Assembly (NCBI RefSeq): GCF_003201865.1
Contig: NZ_QJJJ01000022.1
Location: forward strand, 1 to 64,000
DNA length: 64,000 nucleotides
Reading direction: 5' to 3'
From: Methylobacterium sp. B4
GTDB taxonomy: Bacteria > Pseudomonadota > Alphaproteobacteria > Rhizobiales > Beijerinckiaceae
Under the pieces are notes generated by a model. It was not told where the DNA came from and ran no database searches. It was given only the letters and a program-made list of their open reading frames with translations. How positions within the stretch are numbered: position 1 is the first letter of the stretch; every line of letters begins with the position of its first letter. Made by a program: the position numbers and the translations under genes. This document shows, one piece after another, positions 19,289 through 28,362 of this stretch.

Positions 19289-19548
19289 GCATTCCTCCTC
19301 GACGGATGGGCCGGCTGTCCCTCCGGCCTGACGCCGCGACGCCGGGGCGTCGCGGACCAATCACGGTGCACCCCCGCGAGCGGACCGGAACGAGACCGGA
19401 TCCATCGCCGGACGGCGCATGGGGGCATGACGGACGTCGTGAAAACGGTCTGGGCGAAGAGTTTCGTCTCCGCCCGCGCCGCGTCAAGCCTTACAGCTTG
19501 GGCTGCGTCCGCCCTGCATCAAGAGGTCGTGGGCCGGCCGCGTCGGCC

Positions 19549-20448
19549 TTACGCGGCCGGGCGCGTGCCGCCGTTGTCGTTGCCGCTGAAGCGGTTCTCG
19601 ATCACGTCGATCAGGCGCGCGGCCATGGTCTCGACGGGCACGCCGGAGGTGTCCACCACCGCCGAGGCGCGGGCGTAGAGCGGCTCGCGGCTGATCAGCA
19701 CGGCGCGCAGGTCGTCCAGCACCCAGGACGGATCGCCCTTGCCCTCGACATGACCCTGCTCGCGCACCCGCTGCAGATGCTCCTCGGGCCGGGCCTGAAG
19801 CCAGATCGTGTAGAAGGACGAGAGCAGCAGATCGTAGGTCAGGGGCTCGGCGACGATGCTGCCGCCGGTGGCGAGCACCATGGGCCCGGGATGCTCGGCG
19901 AGCCCGCGCAGGGCCTTCTGCTCCAGGCGCCGGTAGCCCTCCTGGCCGTAGATCGCGAAGATCTCCCGCACCGAAAGGCCGTTCTCGCGCTCGATCTCGG
20001 TGTTCAGCTCGACGAAGCGCCAGCCGAGATGGGCCGCGGCCATCCGCCCGAGGGTCGACTTGCCGGCTCCGCGCAGGCCGACCAGGGCCACGCGCCGCCG
20101 GATCGCCCGTGCCTCCGCGCCGGCCGATCCCGCCAGGGCCGCCTTCGCTAGCACGATCTGGTCGGGCGTCGCCTGATCGAGCAGGTCGCGGATCACCCGC
20201 CAGTCCGACGAGGTCTCCTGACTGGACACGAGGTCGTCGAGGCGCATGCCCATCGCGTTGGCGACACGCCGCAGGAGGATGATCGAGACGTTGCCCTGGC
20301 CGCTCTCGAGCTGGGCGATGTAGCGCTCGGACAGGCCGGAGGCCTGGGAGAGCAGCTTGCGCGAGAGACCGCGAACGGTTCGGGCATGGCGAACCCGCCG
20401 GCCCAACTCGTTCAGGAAGTCCGCCTCTTGATCGGCCGCGTCGGTCAT
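19549..20448 (-). CDS. HTH-shikimate kinase-like fusion regulator (BzdR/BoxR type)
   Basis: 299 residues, close to Azoarcus BzdR. Residues about 10-75 are an XRE-type helix-turn-helix (LGRRVRHARTVRGLSRKLLS, SERYIAQLESGQGNVS). From about 115 it is a shikimate kinase-like domain with an intact P-loop, VGLRGAGKST, plus FVELNTEIERENGLSVREIF and the VLATGGSIV loop. In BzdR and BoxR this domain binds benzoyl-CoA and releases repression of aromatic degradation genes. No such catabolic genes are in the window, so its effector here is unknown. ATG 20448. Confidence 0.88.
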   Translation of the reverse strand: MTDAADQEADFLNELGRRVRHARTVRGLSRKLLSQASGLSERYIAQLESGQGNVSIILLRRVANAMGMRLDDLVSSQETSSDWRVIRDLLDQATPDQIVLAKAALAGSAGAEARAIRRRVALVGLRGAGKSTLGRMAAAHLGWRFVELNTEIERENGLSVREIFAIYGQEGYRRLEQKALRGLAEHPGPMVLATGGSIVAEPLTYDLLLSSFYTIWLQARPEEHLQRVREQGHVEGKGDPSWVLDDLRAVLISREPLYARASAVVDTSGVPVETMAARLIDVIENRFSGNDNGGTRPAA

Positions 20449-20708
20449 GGCCTCACTCACTTCTCGTCCCCTTCCGACGCCCGCCTCGATCCACGTGAAT
20501 GCCTGCGCCCAGGCCGAAGCCGCGCGACCGTCACGATCCCGCCCACCGGACCGAGCCGCCGACTGCAACGCACAGGCTATGGCTCACGCAAGGCATGCCG
20601 GCGCGATGGAAGGGGCACATCTGGCGACTGACGGGCCGGCATGCAACCCATCGCCTGAGCGTGGCATCCATGCGAACGCGTCAATGGATAATATATGACA
20701 TACTGCAC

Positions 20709-20727
20709 CGCAGCGTATGACGCTGCG
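20709..20727 (-). terminator. hairpin after the binding-protein gene
   Basis: CGCAGCG-TATGA-CGCTGCG, a perfect 7-base inverted repeat 16 bases beyond the stop of the binding protein gene. It is not followed by a T tract. The rest of 20449-20742 shows no gene. Confidence 0.4.
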
Positions 20728-20742
20728 CTGCAATGCGAAACA

Positions 20743-22362
20743 TTACTCCTTCAACGTCACTCCCTCGAAGAGATGGCGCCCGAGCGGGTCCATCCGGAAG
20801 CCGGCGACGCCGCGCCGCGCCGCCATGTGGACCACGGTGTGGGCCAGGGGCACCCAGGGCGAGGCCTCGTGGAACAGCGTCTGCGCCTCGCGGTAGAGCC
20901 GGGTGCGTGTGTCCCGGTCGTCGGTGCGGCGCGCCTCCTGCACGGCCGCGTCGTAGCGGGGATCGCACCAGCGGGCGAGGTTGGCCCCGCCCGGGGCCGC
21001 CGGCCGGCAGCCGAGCAGCACGTTCATGAAGTTGTCGGGGTCGCCGTTGTCGCTGGTCCAGCCGTAGAGCATCATCGTGGGCTCGCCGCCGTAGAGCGCC
21101 GCCCGGTACTCGTTCCAGCCGCGGGTCGTCAGCCGTACGCGGATACCGATTCGGGCAAGATCCGCGCGGATCATGTCCGCCACCCGGCGGCCGTCGGGGT
21201 TGTAGGGCCGGCTGACCGGCAGGAACCACAGGTCGGTCTCGAACCCGTCGGGAAAGCCCGCCTCGGCCATGAGGCGCCGGGCCGCTTCGCCATCGAAGCC
21301 GGGCTGGGGCAGCCCGCCATGGAAGGCCCAGCTTCCCGGCGGCAACGGATTGCGCGCGATCGTGCCGGCCGGGCCGTAGACGGACTCGACGATGGCCCGC
21401 CGGTCGATGGCGAGGCTGACGGCGCGGCGCACCCGTAGGTCCGTCATCGGCGGCCGGGTGGTGTTGAGCGCGAGGTAGGCCACGTTCAGCTCCTCGGCCG
21501 AGAGCAGGGCGAGGTTCGGGTCGGTGCGCACCGCCTCGAGATCGGCCGTGCCGGGAAAGGCCATCAGGTGGCACTCGCCCGCCTTCAGCTTGGTAAGGCG
21601 CACGGCTGCGTTCGGCGTGATCGAGAAGACGAGGCCTTCGACCGACCCGCTCCCCGCGGCGGCCGTTTCGCGCCAGTATTCGGGGAAGCGGCGGTACTGC
21701 ACGGCGAGGTCGGGACGGTAATCGACGAAGCGGAACGGGCCCGTTCCCACGGGCGCGCGGGCGAGCTCCTCTTGCGCCCCCCGGGCCGCGAGTTGCTCGG
21801 CATATTCCGCCGACAGGATACCGCCGAAGGCCTGGGCGAGATTCGGCAGGAAGGTCGCGTCCGGCTCCTTCAGCCGGAATCGGACCCGGCGCTCGTCCAG
21901 CCGCTCGATGCCCTCGATCAGCCCGGGAAGGCCGAGGTCGCGGAAATAGGCGAAGGTGCCGCCGAGCCGGTGATAGGGATGGTCGGGCTGCCACTGGCGG
22001 CGGAAGCTGAACAGCACGTCGTCGGCATTGAGCGGCCGGCTCGGCACGAACCGGGCATTGGCGTGGAAGCGCACATCCGCGCGCAGGGTGAAGTCGTAGG
22101 TCCGGCCGCCATCCGAAATCTGCCAGGACTCGGCGAGCGCCGGCCGCAGATCCGTGGTGCCGGGGACGAACTCGACGAGATTGTTGAACATCTGCCACGT
22201 CACGTTCATCGCCGTGGTCGTCGTGACGCGGCCCGGATCGAGGGATTCGGGATTGCCCTCCGAACAGTAGACCAGGGTGCGCGCCTGTCCCGGCAGCGTT
22301 CCGGCCAAGAGGACGGAAAGGGCGGCGAACAGCGCGGCGCGCGCGTGAAGGAACCGCTTCAT
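20743..22362 (-). CDS. periplasmic solute-binding protein, family 5 (DppA/OppA type)
   Basis: 539 residues. A Sec signal peptide (MKRFLHARAALFAALSVLLA, cut near GQARTL) is followed by the family 5 pattern: EGNPESLDPGRVTTTTAMNV, LRPALAESWQISDGGRTYDF, the conserved RPPMTDLRVRRAVSLAIDR and a C-terminal lobe with WTSDNGDPDNFMN. Such proteins bind peptides, nickel chelates or opines for ABC importers. No permease or ATPase gene is adjacent. Instead the ATG overlaps the TGA of a histidine kinase gene by 4 bases, so it may serve as the kinase's periplasmic ligand sensor. Confidence 0.9.
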   Translation of the reverse strand: MKRFLHARAALFAALSVLLAGTLPGQARTLVYCSEGNPESLDPGRVTTTTAMNVTWQMFNNLVEFVPGTTDLRPALAESWQISDGGRTYDFTLRADVRFHANARFVPSRPLNADDVLFSFRRQWQPDHPYHRLGGTFAYFRDLGLPGLIEGIERLDERRVRFRLKEPDATFLPNLAQAFGGILSAEYAEQLAARGAQEELARAPVGTGPFRFVDYRPDLAVQYRRFPEYWRETAAAGSGSVEGLVFSITPNAAVRLTKLKAGECHLMAFPGTADLEAVRTDPNLALLSAEELNVAYLALNTTRPPMTDLRVRRAVSLAIDRRAIVESVYGPAGTIARNPLPPGSWAFHGGLPQPGFDGEAARRLMAEAGFPDGFETDLWFLPVSRPYNPDGRRVADMIRADLARIGIRVRLTTRGWNEYRAALYGGEPTMMLYGWTSDNGDPDNFMNVLLGCRPAAPGGANLARWCDPRYDAAVQEARRTDDRDTRTRLYREAQTLFHEASPWVPLAHTVVHMAARRGVAGFRMDPLGRHLFEGVTLKE

Positions 22363-24662
22363 CGCGCCTGCGCTCCGGCGGTGGGACGGGACGCGGCAGG
22401 CCGCTCCGTCCCTCCGGGCTCGCGCGCAAAATCCAGCCGCACCAGCGTTCCGCGGCCCGGCTCGCTCTCGACGGTGATGCGCCCCTGCAGCTTGGCCGTC
22501 ACCAGATTGTGGACGATGTGCATCCCGAGGCCGGTGCTGCCGCGCGAGCGGGCCGTGGTGAAGAACGGATCGAAGATCCGGCCGAGATTCTCGCCCGCGA
22601 TGCCGCCGCCGTCATCGACGACTTCGAGCCGGACGAGAGCGTCGAGGGGGGAGACCCGCACGGTGATGGTGCCGGGCCGCTCGGCCCCGGAGAAGCCGTG
22701 CACCACCGCATTGGTGATGAGATTCGTGACGACCTGGGCGAGCACGCCGGGATAGGTGTCCACGACGATGTCGGGCGGGCAGTCCCGCCGGATCCGGTGG
22801 CCGCCCTTGCGCAGCATCGGCTGGAGGCTCGCAAGCAGTTCGTCGAGCCAGACACCGAGGTCGAAGCTGCGGCGCTCGTCGCTGGCCCGGTCCACGGCCA
22901 CCTGCTTGAAGCCGTGGACGAGGTCGGCGGCCCGGGTCAGGTTGGCGCAGAGCAGGTTCGTGCCCTCGCCCACCCGGTCGATGAAGTGGGTCAGGCGCGA
23001 GCGCGACAGGGTGCCGGCCGCGACCACCGACTGGAACATCCGGGTCTCGTCGCGCACCAGCGTCGCCGTGGTGAGCGCGATGCCGAGCGGCGTGTTGATC
23101 TCGTGGGCGACGCCGGCAACGAGCTGCCCCAGCGAGGCGAGTTTTTCCGCCCGGATCAGGTCGTCCTGCGCCCGGTGCAGGTCCTGCAGGGCCGTGTCGG
23201 CCTGATCCTTCGCCCGCCGCAGCGCCCGCTCGCGCCGGCCGATCTCGGTGACGAAGAAGTTCGTAGCCCGGGCGATGTCGCCGAGTTCGTCGGTGCGCTG
23301 CGTGCCGGAGAGCCCCGCCGCCTTCGGGTCGGCGGCGAGCGCGATCATGTCGCCCTGGAGCTGGCGCAGCGGCACCAGGATCGAGCGCGCCACCGCCAGC
23401 GCCGCCAAGGCGCCCAGCAGCAGGCCGACGGCCGCCCCCGCGAGGAGGAGCTGTCCCAGGAAGGCGCCGAACCGGTCCGCATCCTCGACCGCGTCGTCGT
23501 TGAGGGCGCGGGCGGCCTCGCTCGTGCTCGCGGCCAGGCCGTCCATCTCGGCGATCATCGCGTTCTGGCGCTTGAGCCCGCCGATGGTGGTGGCGAGCCG
23601 CTCGCGCCACCCGTCGATGGCCTCGACCATGTCGGCCTGGATCAGCGGCGAGATCGGCAGGGCGCGGGCGCTCGCCGCGAGGCGTTCGCCCTCGCCGATC
23701 AGGGACGAGACCGCGTCGACGTCGCGGCGCATCAGGGCATCGGCGGTGCGCTGGCCGAGCTTGAGCGTGGTGATGCCGATGTTCTGCGCGGCCTGCTCCG
23801 TCGCGCCCGCCTCGATGGAGTAGGCGAGAAGCTGGGCGACCTCGTCGTCCAGGGTGCGCTGCTCGGACGACACGATCTTGAGAAGGCGCTCGCCCCATTC
23901 CGTCAGCCGCTCGAGGGCCGCCGCATCCGTCTGCGGGGCGTCGGCCAGGGCCGCGATCTCCGTCTCGATCTCGGCGGCCTCCGCCTCGCGGGAGGTGGTG
24001 CGAAGGGCGGCCGCGAGATCGCCGCCGGCATGGACGAGGCGGGTCCGCTCGGCGCGCACGGCCTCGGCGGCGGTGTCCGCGGCCCGTGCCTGCGCCCGCT
24101 CGAGGCGGCCCGCCGCCATCAGGAGCGCATTGAGACCCATGACCACGTCGCGGGTCGCGCGCAGCCGGTTCACCTTCCCATTCTGGGTCCAGGCGAGGTC
24201 GACATTGGAGGCCTGCTGTCGCTGGCGCGCCTGCTCGGCGAGGTCGGTCAACCGGGTGGCGCGCCGCCCCATCTCGGCGATGAGCGCGTCGTTCTCGCGG
24301 GTGACGGCCACGAAATCCCGCATCCGTGCCACGGAGCGGTCGAGCGAGGCCCGGGCGGAGGCGGCCCGCTCGGCCTGACCCCGGGTGCGGGCCTGACTGC
24401 GCAGGGTGTCGAGGCCCCGTCCGGCCCGGTCGGTCAGGTCGGAGAACTGCCGCTCGTAGGCCGCTCGGGCGTCCGGGCGGGCGGCGTAGTCGTCGCGCAC
24501 CATCCGCGCCAGGGTGAGGTCGTGATAGACCCGTGCGGCGAGCAGGGCGCCGGACCGGGCGCGCTCCCCTTGAGCGAGCAGGAACCAGCCCGCCGCGGCG
24601 ATGGCCGCAGCGACGAGGATCGGGACTCCGCCGACCAGGGCAATCTTCCGCCCGACCCGCAT
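22359..24662 (-). CDS. membrane sensor histidine kinase with long periplasmic helical domain
   Basis: 767 residues. Membrane helix 1 (about 8-30) and helix 2 (about 405-428) bracket a mainly alpha-helical periplasmic domain of about 375 residues, similar in layout to TorS-type sensors. A HAMP segment and coiled coil follow, then the H-box GVAHEINTPLG with His520, the N-box (QVVTNLITNAVVHG), G1 (VVDDGGGI), F (FDPFFTT) and G2 (GSTGLGMHIV). No receiver domain is attached. It is translationally coupled to a periplasmic binding protein downstream. An OmpR-type regulator lies 0.8 kb upstream on the same strand and is a possible partner. Confidence 0.92.
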   Translation of the reverse strand: MRVGRKIALVGGVPILVAAAIAAAGWFLLAQGERARSGALLAARVYHDLTLARMVRDDYAARPDARAAYERQFSDLTDRAGRGLDTLRSQARTRGQAERAASARASLDRSVARMRDFVAVTRENDALIAEMGRRATRLTDLAEQARQRQQASNVDLAWTQNGKVNRLRATRDVVMGLNALLMAAGRLERAQARAADTAAEAVRAERTRLVHAGGDLAAALRTTSREAEAAEIETEIAALADAPQTDAAALERLTEWGERLLKIVSSEQRTLDDEVAQLLAYSIEAGATEQAAQNIGITTLKLGQRTADALMRRDVDAVSSLIGEGERLAASARALPISPLIQADMVEAIDGWRERLATTIGGLKRQNAMIAEMDGLAASTSEAARALNDDAVEDADRFGAFLGQLLLAGAAVGLLLGALAALAVARSILVPLRQLQGDMIALAADPKAAGLSGTQRTDELGDIARATNFFVTEIGRRERALRRAKDQADTALQDLHRAQDDLIRAEKLASLGQLVAGVAHEINTPLGIALTTATLVRDETRMFQSVVAAGTLSRSRLTHFIDRVGEGTNLLCANLTRAADLVHGFKQVAVDRASDERRSFDLGVWLDELLASLQPMLRKGGHRIRRDCPPDIVVDTYPGVLAQVVTNLITNAVVHGFSGAERPGTITVRVSPLDALVRLEVVDDGGGIAGENLGRIFDPFFTTARSRGSTGLGMHIVHNLVTAKLQGRITVESEPGRGTLVRLDFAREPGGTERPAASRPTAGAQAR

Positions 24663-24791
24663 CCTCGCCCCGCAGCGGGCTCCCTCGGGAGCATCCTTCG
24701 ATAAGGCGGGATCGTTGCCGGAAAAGCGCCGCGGGACAAGGCTTTTGCGCGCGACTCGCGCGGCTTCGGCATCCTTGCCGGGCGGGACGCG

Positions 24792-25001
24792 TCAGGTCCG
24801 CGCCAGGGCGGACGGGCGCCGCTTGCGCACCGGCGCCGCGCGGCCCCCCGCCGCGACGCCGAAGCGCTCCTCCGCGCTGGGCGGCGTGGCCGGGCGGGGC
24901 TGGCCCGTGCGTCCGCCCTTCTGGCGCCCGTGCAGCACCTCGCGCAGCGCGTCGAGCGCGTCCGGCCGGGAATCCAGCAGGTCCTTGGAGAAATGCGGCA
25001 T
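24792..25001 (-). CDS. hypothetical 69-residue protein
   Basis: ATG 25001 with a strong GAGGGAGG site. The product begins MPHFSKDLLDSRPDALDALR, which reads as a short amphipathic helix, and ends in a basic, low-complexity tail (RAAPVRKRRPSALART). It lies 11 bases after the secreted small protein upstream, so the two are probably co-transcribed. No family recognised. Confidence 0.6.
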   Translation of the reverse strand: MPHFSKDLLDSRPDALDALREVLHGRQKGGRTGQPRPATPPSAEERFGVAAGGRAAPVRKRRPSALART

Positions 25002-25012
25002 GGCGGCCTCCC

Positions 25013-25270
25013 TCAGGGCTGCGTGAGTGCGATCACCCGCACGCGCCGGCCGTCGGCGGCGCAGCCGGCGAGCCGGGTGGGCCACGGGGACGGGGCGCAG
25101 GCGGCCGGGTTCGTCGCGCTCGGAGCGGGCTTCGTCGCCCGCGCCGGCGGATCGTTCCAGGCCACGGCCGCGGGGGTGGGACCGGAGGAGGCATCGGCCG
25201 CGGCCAGACCGGCGACGAGGCCCGCGGACAGCACCGCGCTCGCGGCGAACATCGACACCAATCCCTGCAT
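25013..25270 (-). CDS. hypothetical small exported protein
   Basis: 85 residues with a clear signal peptide (MQGLVSMFAASAVLSAGLVA, cleavage near LAAADA). The mature part is Ala/Pro-rich with two cysteines (PAACAPSP and AGCAADG) that could form a disulfide, ending VRVIALTQP. A GGGGAAG site precedes ATG 25270. It is first of a likely two-gene unit between the OmpR-type regulator and the histidine kinase, but no function can be assigned. Confidence 0.65.
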   Translation of the reverse strand: MQGLVSMFAASAVLSAGLVAGLAAADASSGPTPAAVAWNDPPARATKPAPSATNPAACAPSPWPTRLAGCAADGRRVRVIALTQP

Positions 25271-25494
25271 GACTTCCCCCTCCGGCTTCCGCCGCCTTCG
25301 TTGAGACGGCTTGTAGAGGCGGGTCGTATCCGGCGTTTTGCGTCGCCGGTGACAGGATCAGGGGATGAAGGGGAGTTTGTTGCGTGGCCCGCGCGGAGGA
25401 CGAAACAATCGCTCGCTCCGGCCCGGTCTCTCTCGAGAAACGCCCGGTCGCGGACGCCCTCGCATCGACGGCGCCGCGAGCGTTTCGCGCGGTC

Positions 25495-26223
25495 TCAATC
25501 CCCGTCGGGCCGGAAGATGTAACCGAGCCCGCGTACGGTGCGGATGTAGCGGGGATGGGCCGGATCGGGCTCCACCTTCTTGCGGATCCGGTTGATGCGC
25601 ACGTCGATCGCCCGGTCGAACGCGTCCGGGTCGCGGGCATCGGCGAGGTCGAGCAGCCGCTCCCGCGACAGCGCCCGCTTCGGATGGTCGGCGAAGGCCT
25701 TGAGGAGGTCGAATTCCGAGCGGGTCAGCGGCTGCTCCACGCCCGCATCGTCGCGCAGGCGCAGGGCGTCGAGTTCGAGCCACTTCGTGCCGAACCGGAC
25801 CTTTCGCGAGGGCGTCTCGGGTTTTGCGGCCGGTGGGACCGCCGGCTCGACCTGCACCCGGCGCAGCACCGAGCGCACGCGGGCCACGAGTTCGCGCAAC
25901 TCGCAGGGCTTTGGCAGGTAGTCGTCCGCGCCGAGTTCGAGCCCCACCACCCGGTCGATCGGGCTCGCGGTGGCGGTCAGCATGATGATCGGGATGCGGC
26001 TCCGGGCCTTGAGGTCCCGCACGATGGAGAGGCCGTCCTCTTCCGGCATGTTGAGATCGAGCACGATCAGGTCGGGCGTGCGCGCCTCCAGATGCGTCCG
26101 CAGCGCCCGTCCGCTCTCGCACAGCGTCACGTCGAAGCCGTGCAGGCGCAGGTAATCGCCGACCATGGCGCGGGCATCCGCCTCGTCGTCCACGACGGCA
26201 ATGTGGGGACCCGATCCAGTCAT
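25495..26223 (-). CDS. OmpR-family response regulator
   Basis: 242 residues. The receiver domain has the acidic pair Asp12-Asp13, phosphoacceptor Asp56 (LIVLDLNMPEEDG), the switch threonine in MLTATAS and Lys in YLPKPCE. The C-terminal winged helix is of the OmpR type (LTRSEFDLLKAFADHPKRAL, FDRAIDVRINRIRKKVEPDP, VRGLGYIF). It binds DNA as a dimer when phosphorylated. No kinase is directly adjacent; the kinase at 22359-24662 is the nearest candidate on the same strand. ATG 26223 has GGAAAG upstream; an in-frame ATG near 26312 would add an unusual tail. Confidence 0.92.
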   Translation of the reverse strand: MTGSGPHIAVVDDEADARAMVGDYLRLHGFDVTLCESGRALRTHLEARTPDLIVLDLNMPEEDGLSIVRDLKARSRIPIIMLTATASPIDRVVGLELGADDYLPKPCELRELVARVRSVLRRVQVEPAVPPAAKPETPSRKVRFGTKWLELDALRLRDDAGVEQPLTRSEFDLLKAFADHPKRALSRERLLDLADARDPDAFDRAIDVRINRIRKKVEPDPAHPRYIRTVRGLGYIFRPDGD

Positions 26224-26577
26224 CGCGCGGATCTTTCCAGGACCGATGACACCGCGCGCCTGCTCACTCCAAGCTTCTCCCGAATCGAAGCGTCGTCCGA
26301 ACTCTTTCATCGCGACCATGCCCGATCCTTTCCCACTTGGCGACGCTGACGGACACGCGATCAACGGCTCTCCTGCGCCCGGTGGTTGCTTTCCGGACGT
26401 GCGGGTGCTGAATCCGAATCCGTTCGATTTCTCGGACACGGTGTAAAGACGCGGCGCCTTTCAGAAAGATTTCTTTATCCATCTCCGCTAATCCGCTTCG
26501 CATCCCTTCCGGAGCGGCACCCTCACCGGCGGCTTGCAGGGAAGGAAGGCGCAGGATCTTGGGAGACCTTTGCGGCG
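26224..26577. other. divergent promoter region between regulator and hybrid kinase
   Basis: Both flanking genes point away from this 354-base gap, so it must hold two promoters. The only clear symmetry is AGAAA-GA-TTTCT at 26463-26474, in an AT-rich patch about 105 bases upstream of the kinase. No additional gene is seen. Confidence 0.45.
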
Positions 26578-28353
26578 ATGGATGACGACCGGCTCGAACT
26601 CATCCCCGACGAGGAGCCCGGCCAGCCGGCCCGCTCCGGCAACTGGACCATCGCGGTGGTCGACGACGACCCGGCCGTCCACGAGGGCACCCGCTACGCG
26701 CTGGCCGGCTACGTCCTCGACGGGCGGGGGCTGGAGATTCTTTCCGCCTACTCGGCGCAGGAGGCGCGCGCGCTGCTGGCCGAGCGGCGGGACGTGGCCA
26801 TCGTGCTGCTCGACGTGGTGATGGAGACGGACGATGCGGGCCTGCGCCTCGTCGATTACATCCGCCGCGAGCTGAAGGAGGAGACCGTCCGGATCATCCT
26901 GCGCACCGGGCAGCCGGGGCAGGCGCCGGAGCGCCGGGTCATCGTCGATTACGACATCAACGACTACAAGGCGAAGACGGAACTCACCGCCGACAAGCTC
27001 TTCACCAGCCTGACCGCGGCGCTGAGGGCCTATCAGCAGCTGCGCCGGCTCGACGAGACCCGGCGGGGCCTGGAGATCATCATCGACGCCGCACCGATGC
27101 TGCTCGATCACAAGTCGATGCAGCGCCTCGCGCAGGGCGTACTCACCCAGGTCGCCTCGCTCCTCAACGTCGATTGCGCCGGCATCCTGGTGCTGCGCGA
27201 GGGCGAGGTTCTCGAAACCGCCGAGCCCGGCTACTGCGTACTGGCGGGGGCGGGACTCTACGGCGGCTATGTCGGCCGCGAGCCCGGCTGGCCGCTCGAC
27301 CCCGATATCCAGCCCCTGGTGGAGCAGGCCTTCGCCGCGCGCTGCCACAGCTTCGGCGACCATTTCTCCACTCTCTACGTGCAGACGGCGAGCGGCAGCG
27401 AGATCGTCGCGCTCATCGACACCGACCGCCCGCTCTCCGACACGGACCGCGCGCTGATCACCCTGCTGACCGGCCGCCTCTCGGTCGCCTTCGACAACGT
27501 CATCCTCTACGAGCGGCTGCAGCGCGCCAACGTCACCCTGGAACAGCGCGTCGTCGAGCGCACCGCCGAGCTGATCCGCGCCAACCGTCGCCTCGACATG
27601 CAGCGCTCCGACCTGCGCCGGGCCAACAGCCTCAAAACCGAGATCCTGGGCACCATCGCCCACGACCTGAAGAACCCGCTCGCGGTGATCCTCGGACGCT
27701 CCGAGATGCTCGCCGACCTCATCGATCTGCGCTCCGGCCCGACCTCCGGGCCGGAGGAGGCGCGCACGGCGATGGTGGGCCAGGTCGAGCACATCCGCAC
27801 CTCGGCCCGGCGCCTGATCGGCATGATCGACAGCCTCATGGCCGACGCGATGAACGATGCCCTGGACATCACCCTGCGGCGCGAGCCCGTCGATCTCGCC
27901 GGTCTCGCTCGGGAAGTCTGCGAGGCCAACCGGCCGCTCGCGGATTCGAAAGGGCAAAGTCTCGTCACGGATCTGCCCGCGCCGCTCCACCTCTGCGGCG
28001 ACGCCGAACGCCTGCGCGAGGCCCTCGACAACCTCGTCTCGAACGCCATCAAATATTCCTATCCCGGCGGACGGATCACGATCGGCGTGCGCGTGGAGGG
28101 GGACGACTACGTCTGCGCGGTGGCCGACCATGGCCCCGGCCTCTCACCCGAGGATGCGGGCCGCCTGTTCGGCCGCTACCAGCGCCTCTCGGCCAAGCCC
28201 ACCGGCGGCGAGGGCTCGACGGGCCTCGGCCTCTCCATCGTCAAGCGCATCGCCGAACTGCATGGCGGCCGGGCCGAGGCGGTCTCGGAGGGGCCGGGCC
28301 AGGGCGCCGTCTTCTCGCTGCGCTTTCCGAAGGAGGTCGTCGGGGTGTGGTAG
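26578..28353 (+). CDS. hybrid: receiver-DUF3369-histidine kinase
   Basis: 591 residues without membrane helices, so cytoplasmic. An N-terminal receiver domain carries Asp79 (IVLLDVVMETDDAG). A DUF3369-type sensory domain follows (about 165-335; ALIDTDRPLSDTDRALITLL). A coiled coil (VTLEQRVVERTAELIRANRR) leads to the kinase core: H-box TIAHDLKNPLAVI with His362, N-box (ALDNLVSNAIKYSYPGG), G1 (VADHGPGLS) and G2 (STGLGLSIVK). The receiver-first order means it probably takes phosphate or a signal from another kinase before acting. It is divergent from the OmpR-type regulator. Confidence 0.9.
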   Translation: MDDDRLELIPDEEPGQPARSGNWTIAVVDDDPAVHEGTRYALAGYVLDGRGLEILSAYSAQEARALLAERRDVAIVLLDVVMETDDAGLRLVDYIRRELKEETVRIILRTGQPGQAPERRVIVDYDINDYKAKTELTADKLFTSLTAALRAYQQLRRLDETRRGLEIIIDAAPMLLDHKSMQRLAQGVLTQVASLLNVDCAGILVLREGEVLETAEPGYCVLAGAGLYGGYVGREPGWPLDPDIQPLVEQAFAARCHSFGDHFSTLYVQTASGSEIVALIDTDRPLSDTDRALITLLTGRLSVAFDNVILYERLQRANVTLEQRVVERTAELIRANRRLDMQRSDLRRANSLKTEILGTIAHDLKNPLAVILGRSEMLADLIDLRSGPTSGPEEARTAMVGQVEHIRTSARRLIGMIDSLMADAMNDALDITLRREPVDLAGLAREVCEANRPLADSKGQSLVTDLPAPLHLCGDAERLREALDNLVSNAIKYSYPGGRITIGVRVEGDDYVCAVADHGPGLSPEDAGRLFGRYQRLSAKPTGGEGSTGLGLSIVKRIAELHGGRAEAVSEGPGQGAVFSLRFPKEVVGVW

Positions 28354-28362
28354 GCGGATCCT

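Noticed and set aside
19334-19355. Perfect GC hairpin CCGCGACGCC/GGCGTCGCGG upstream of cysE
   Set aside because: The loop is only two bases and no T tract follows on either strand; it is probably chance GC symmetry.
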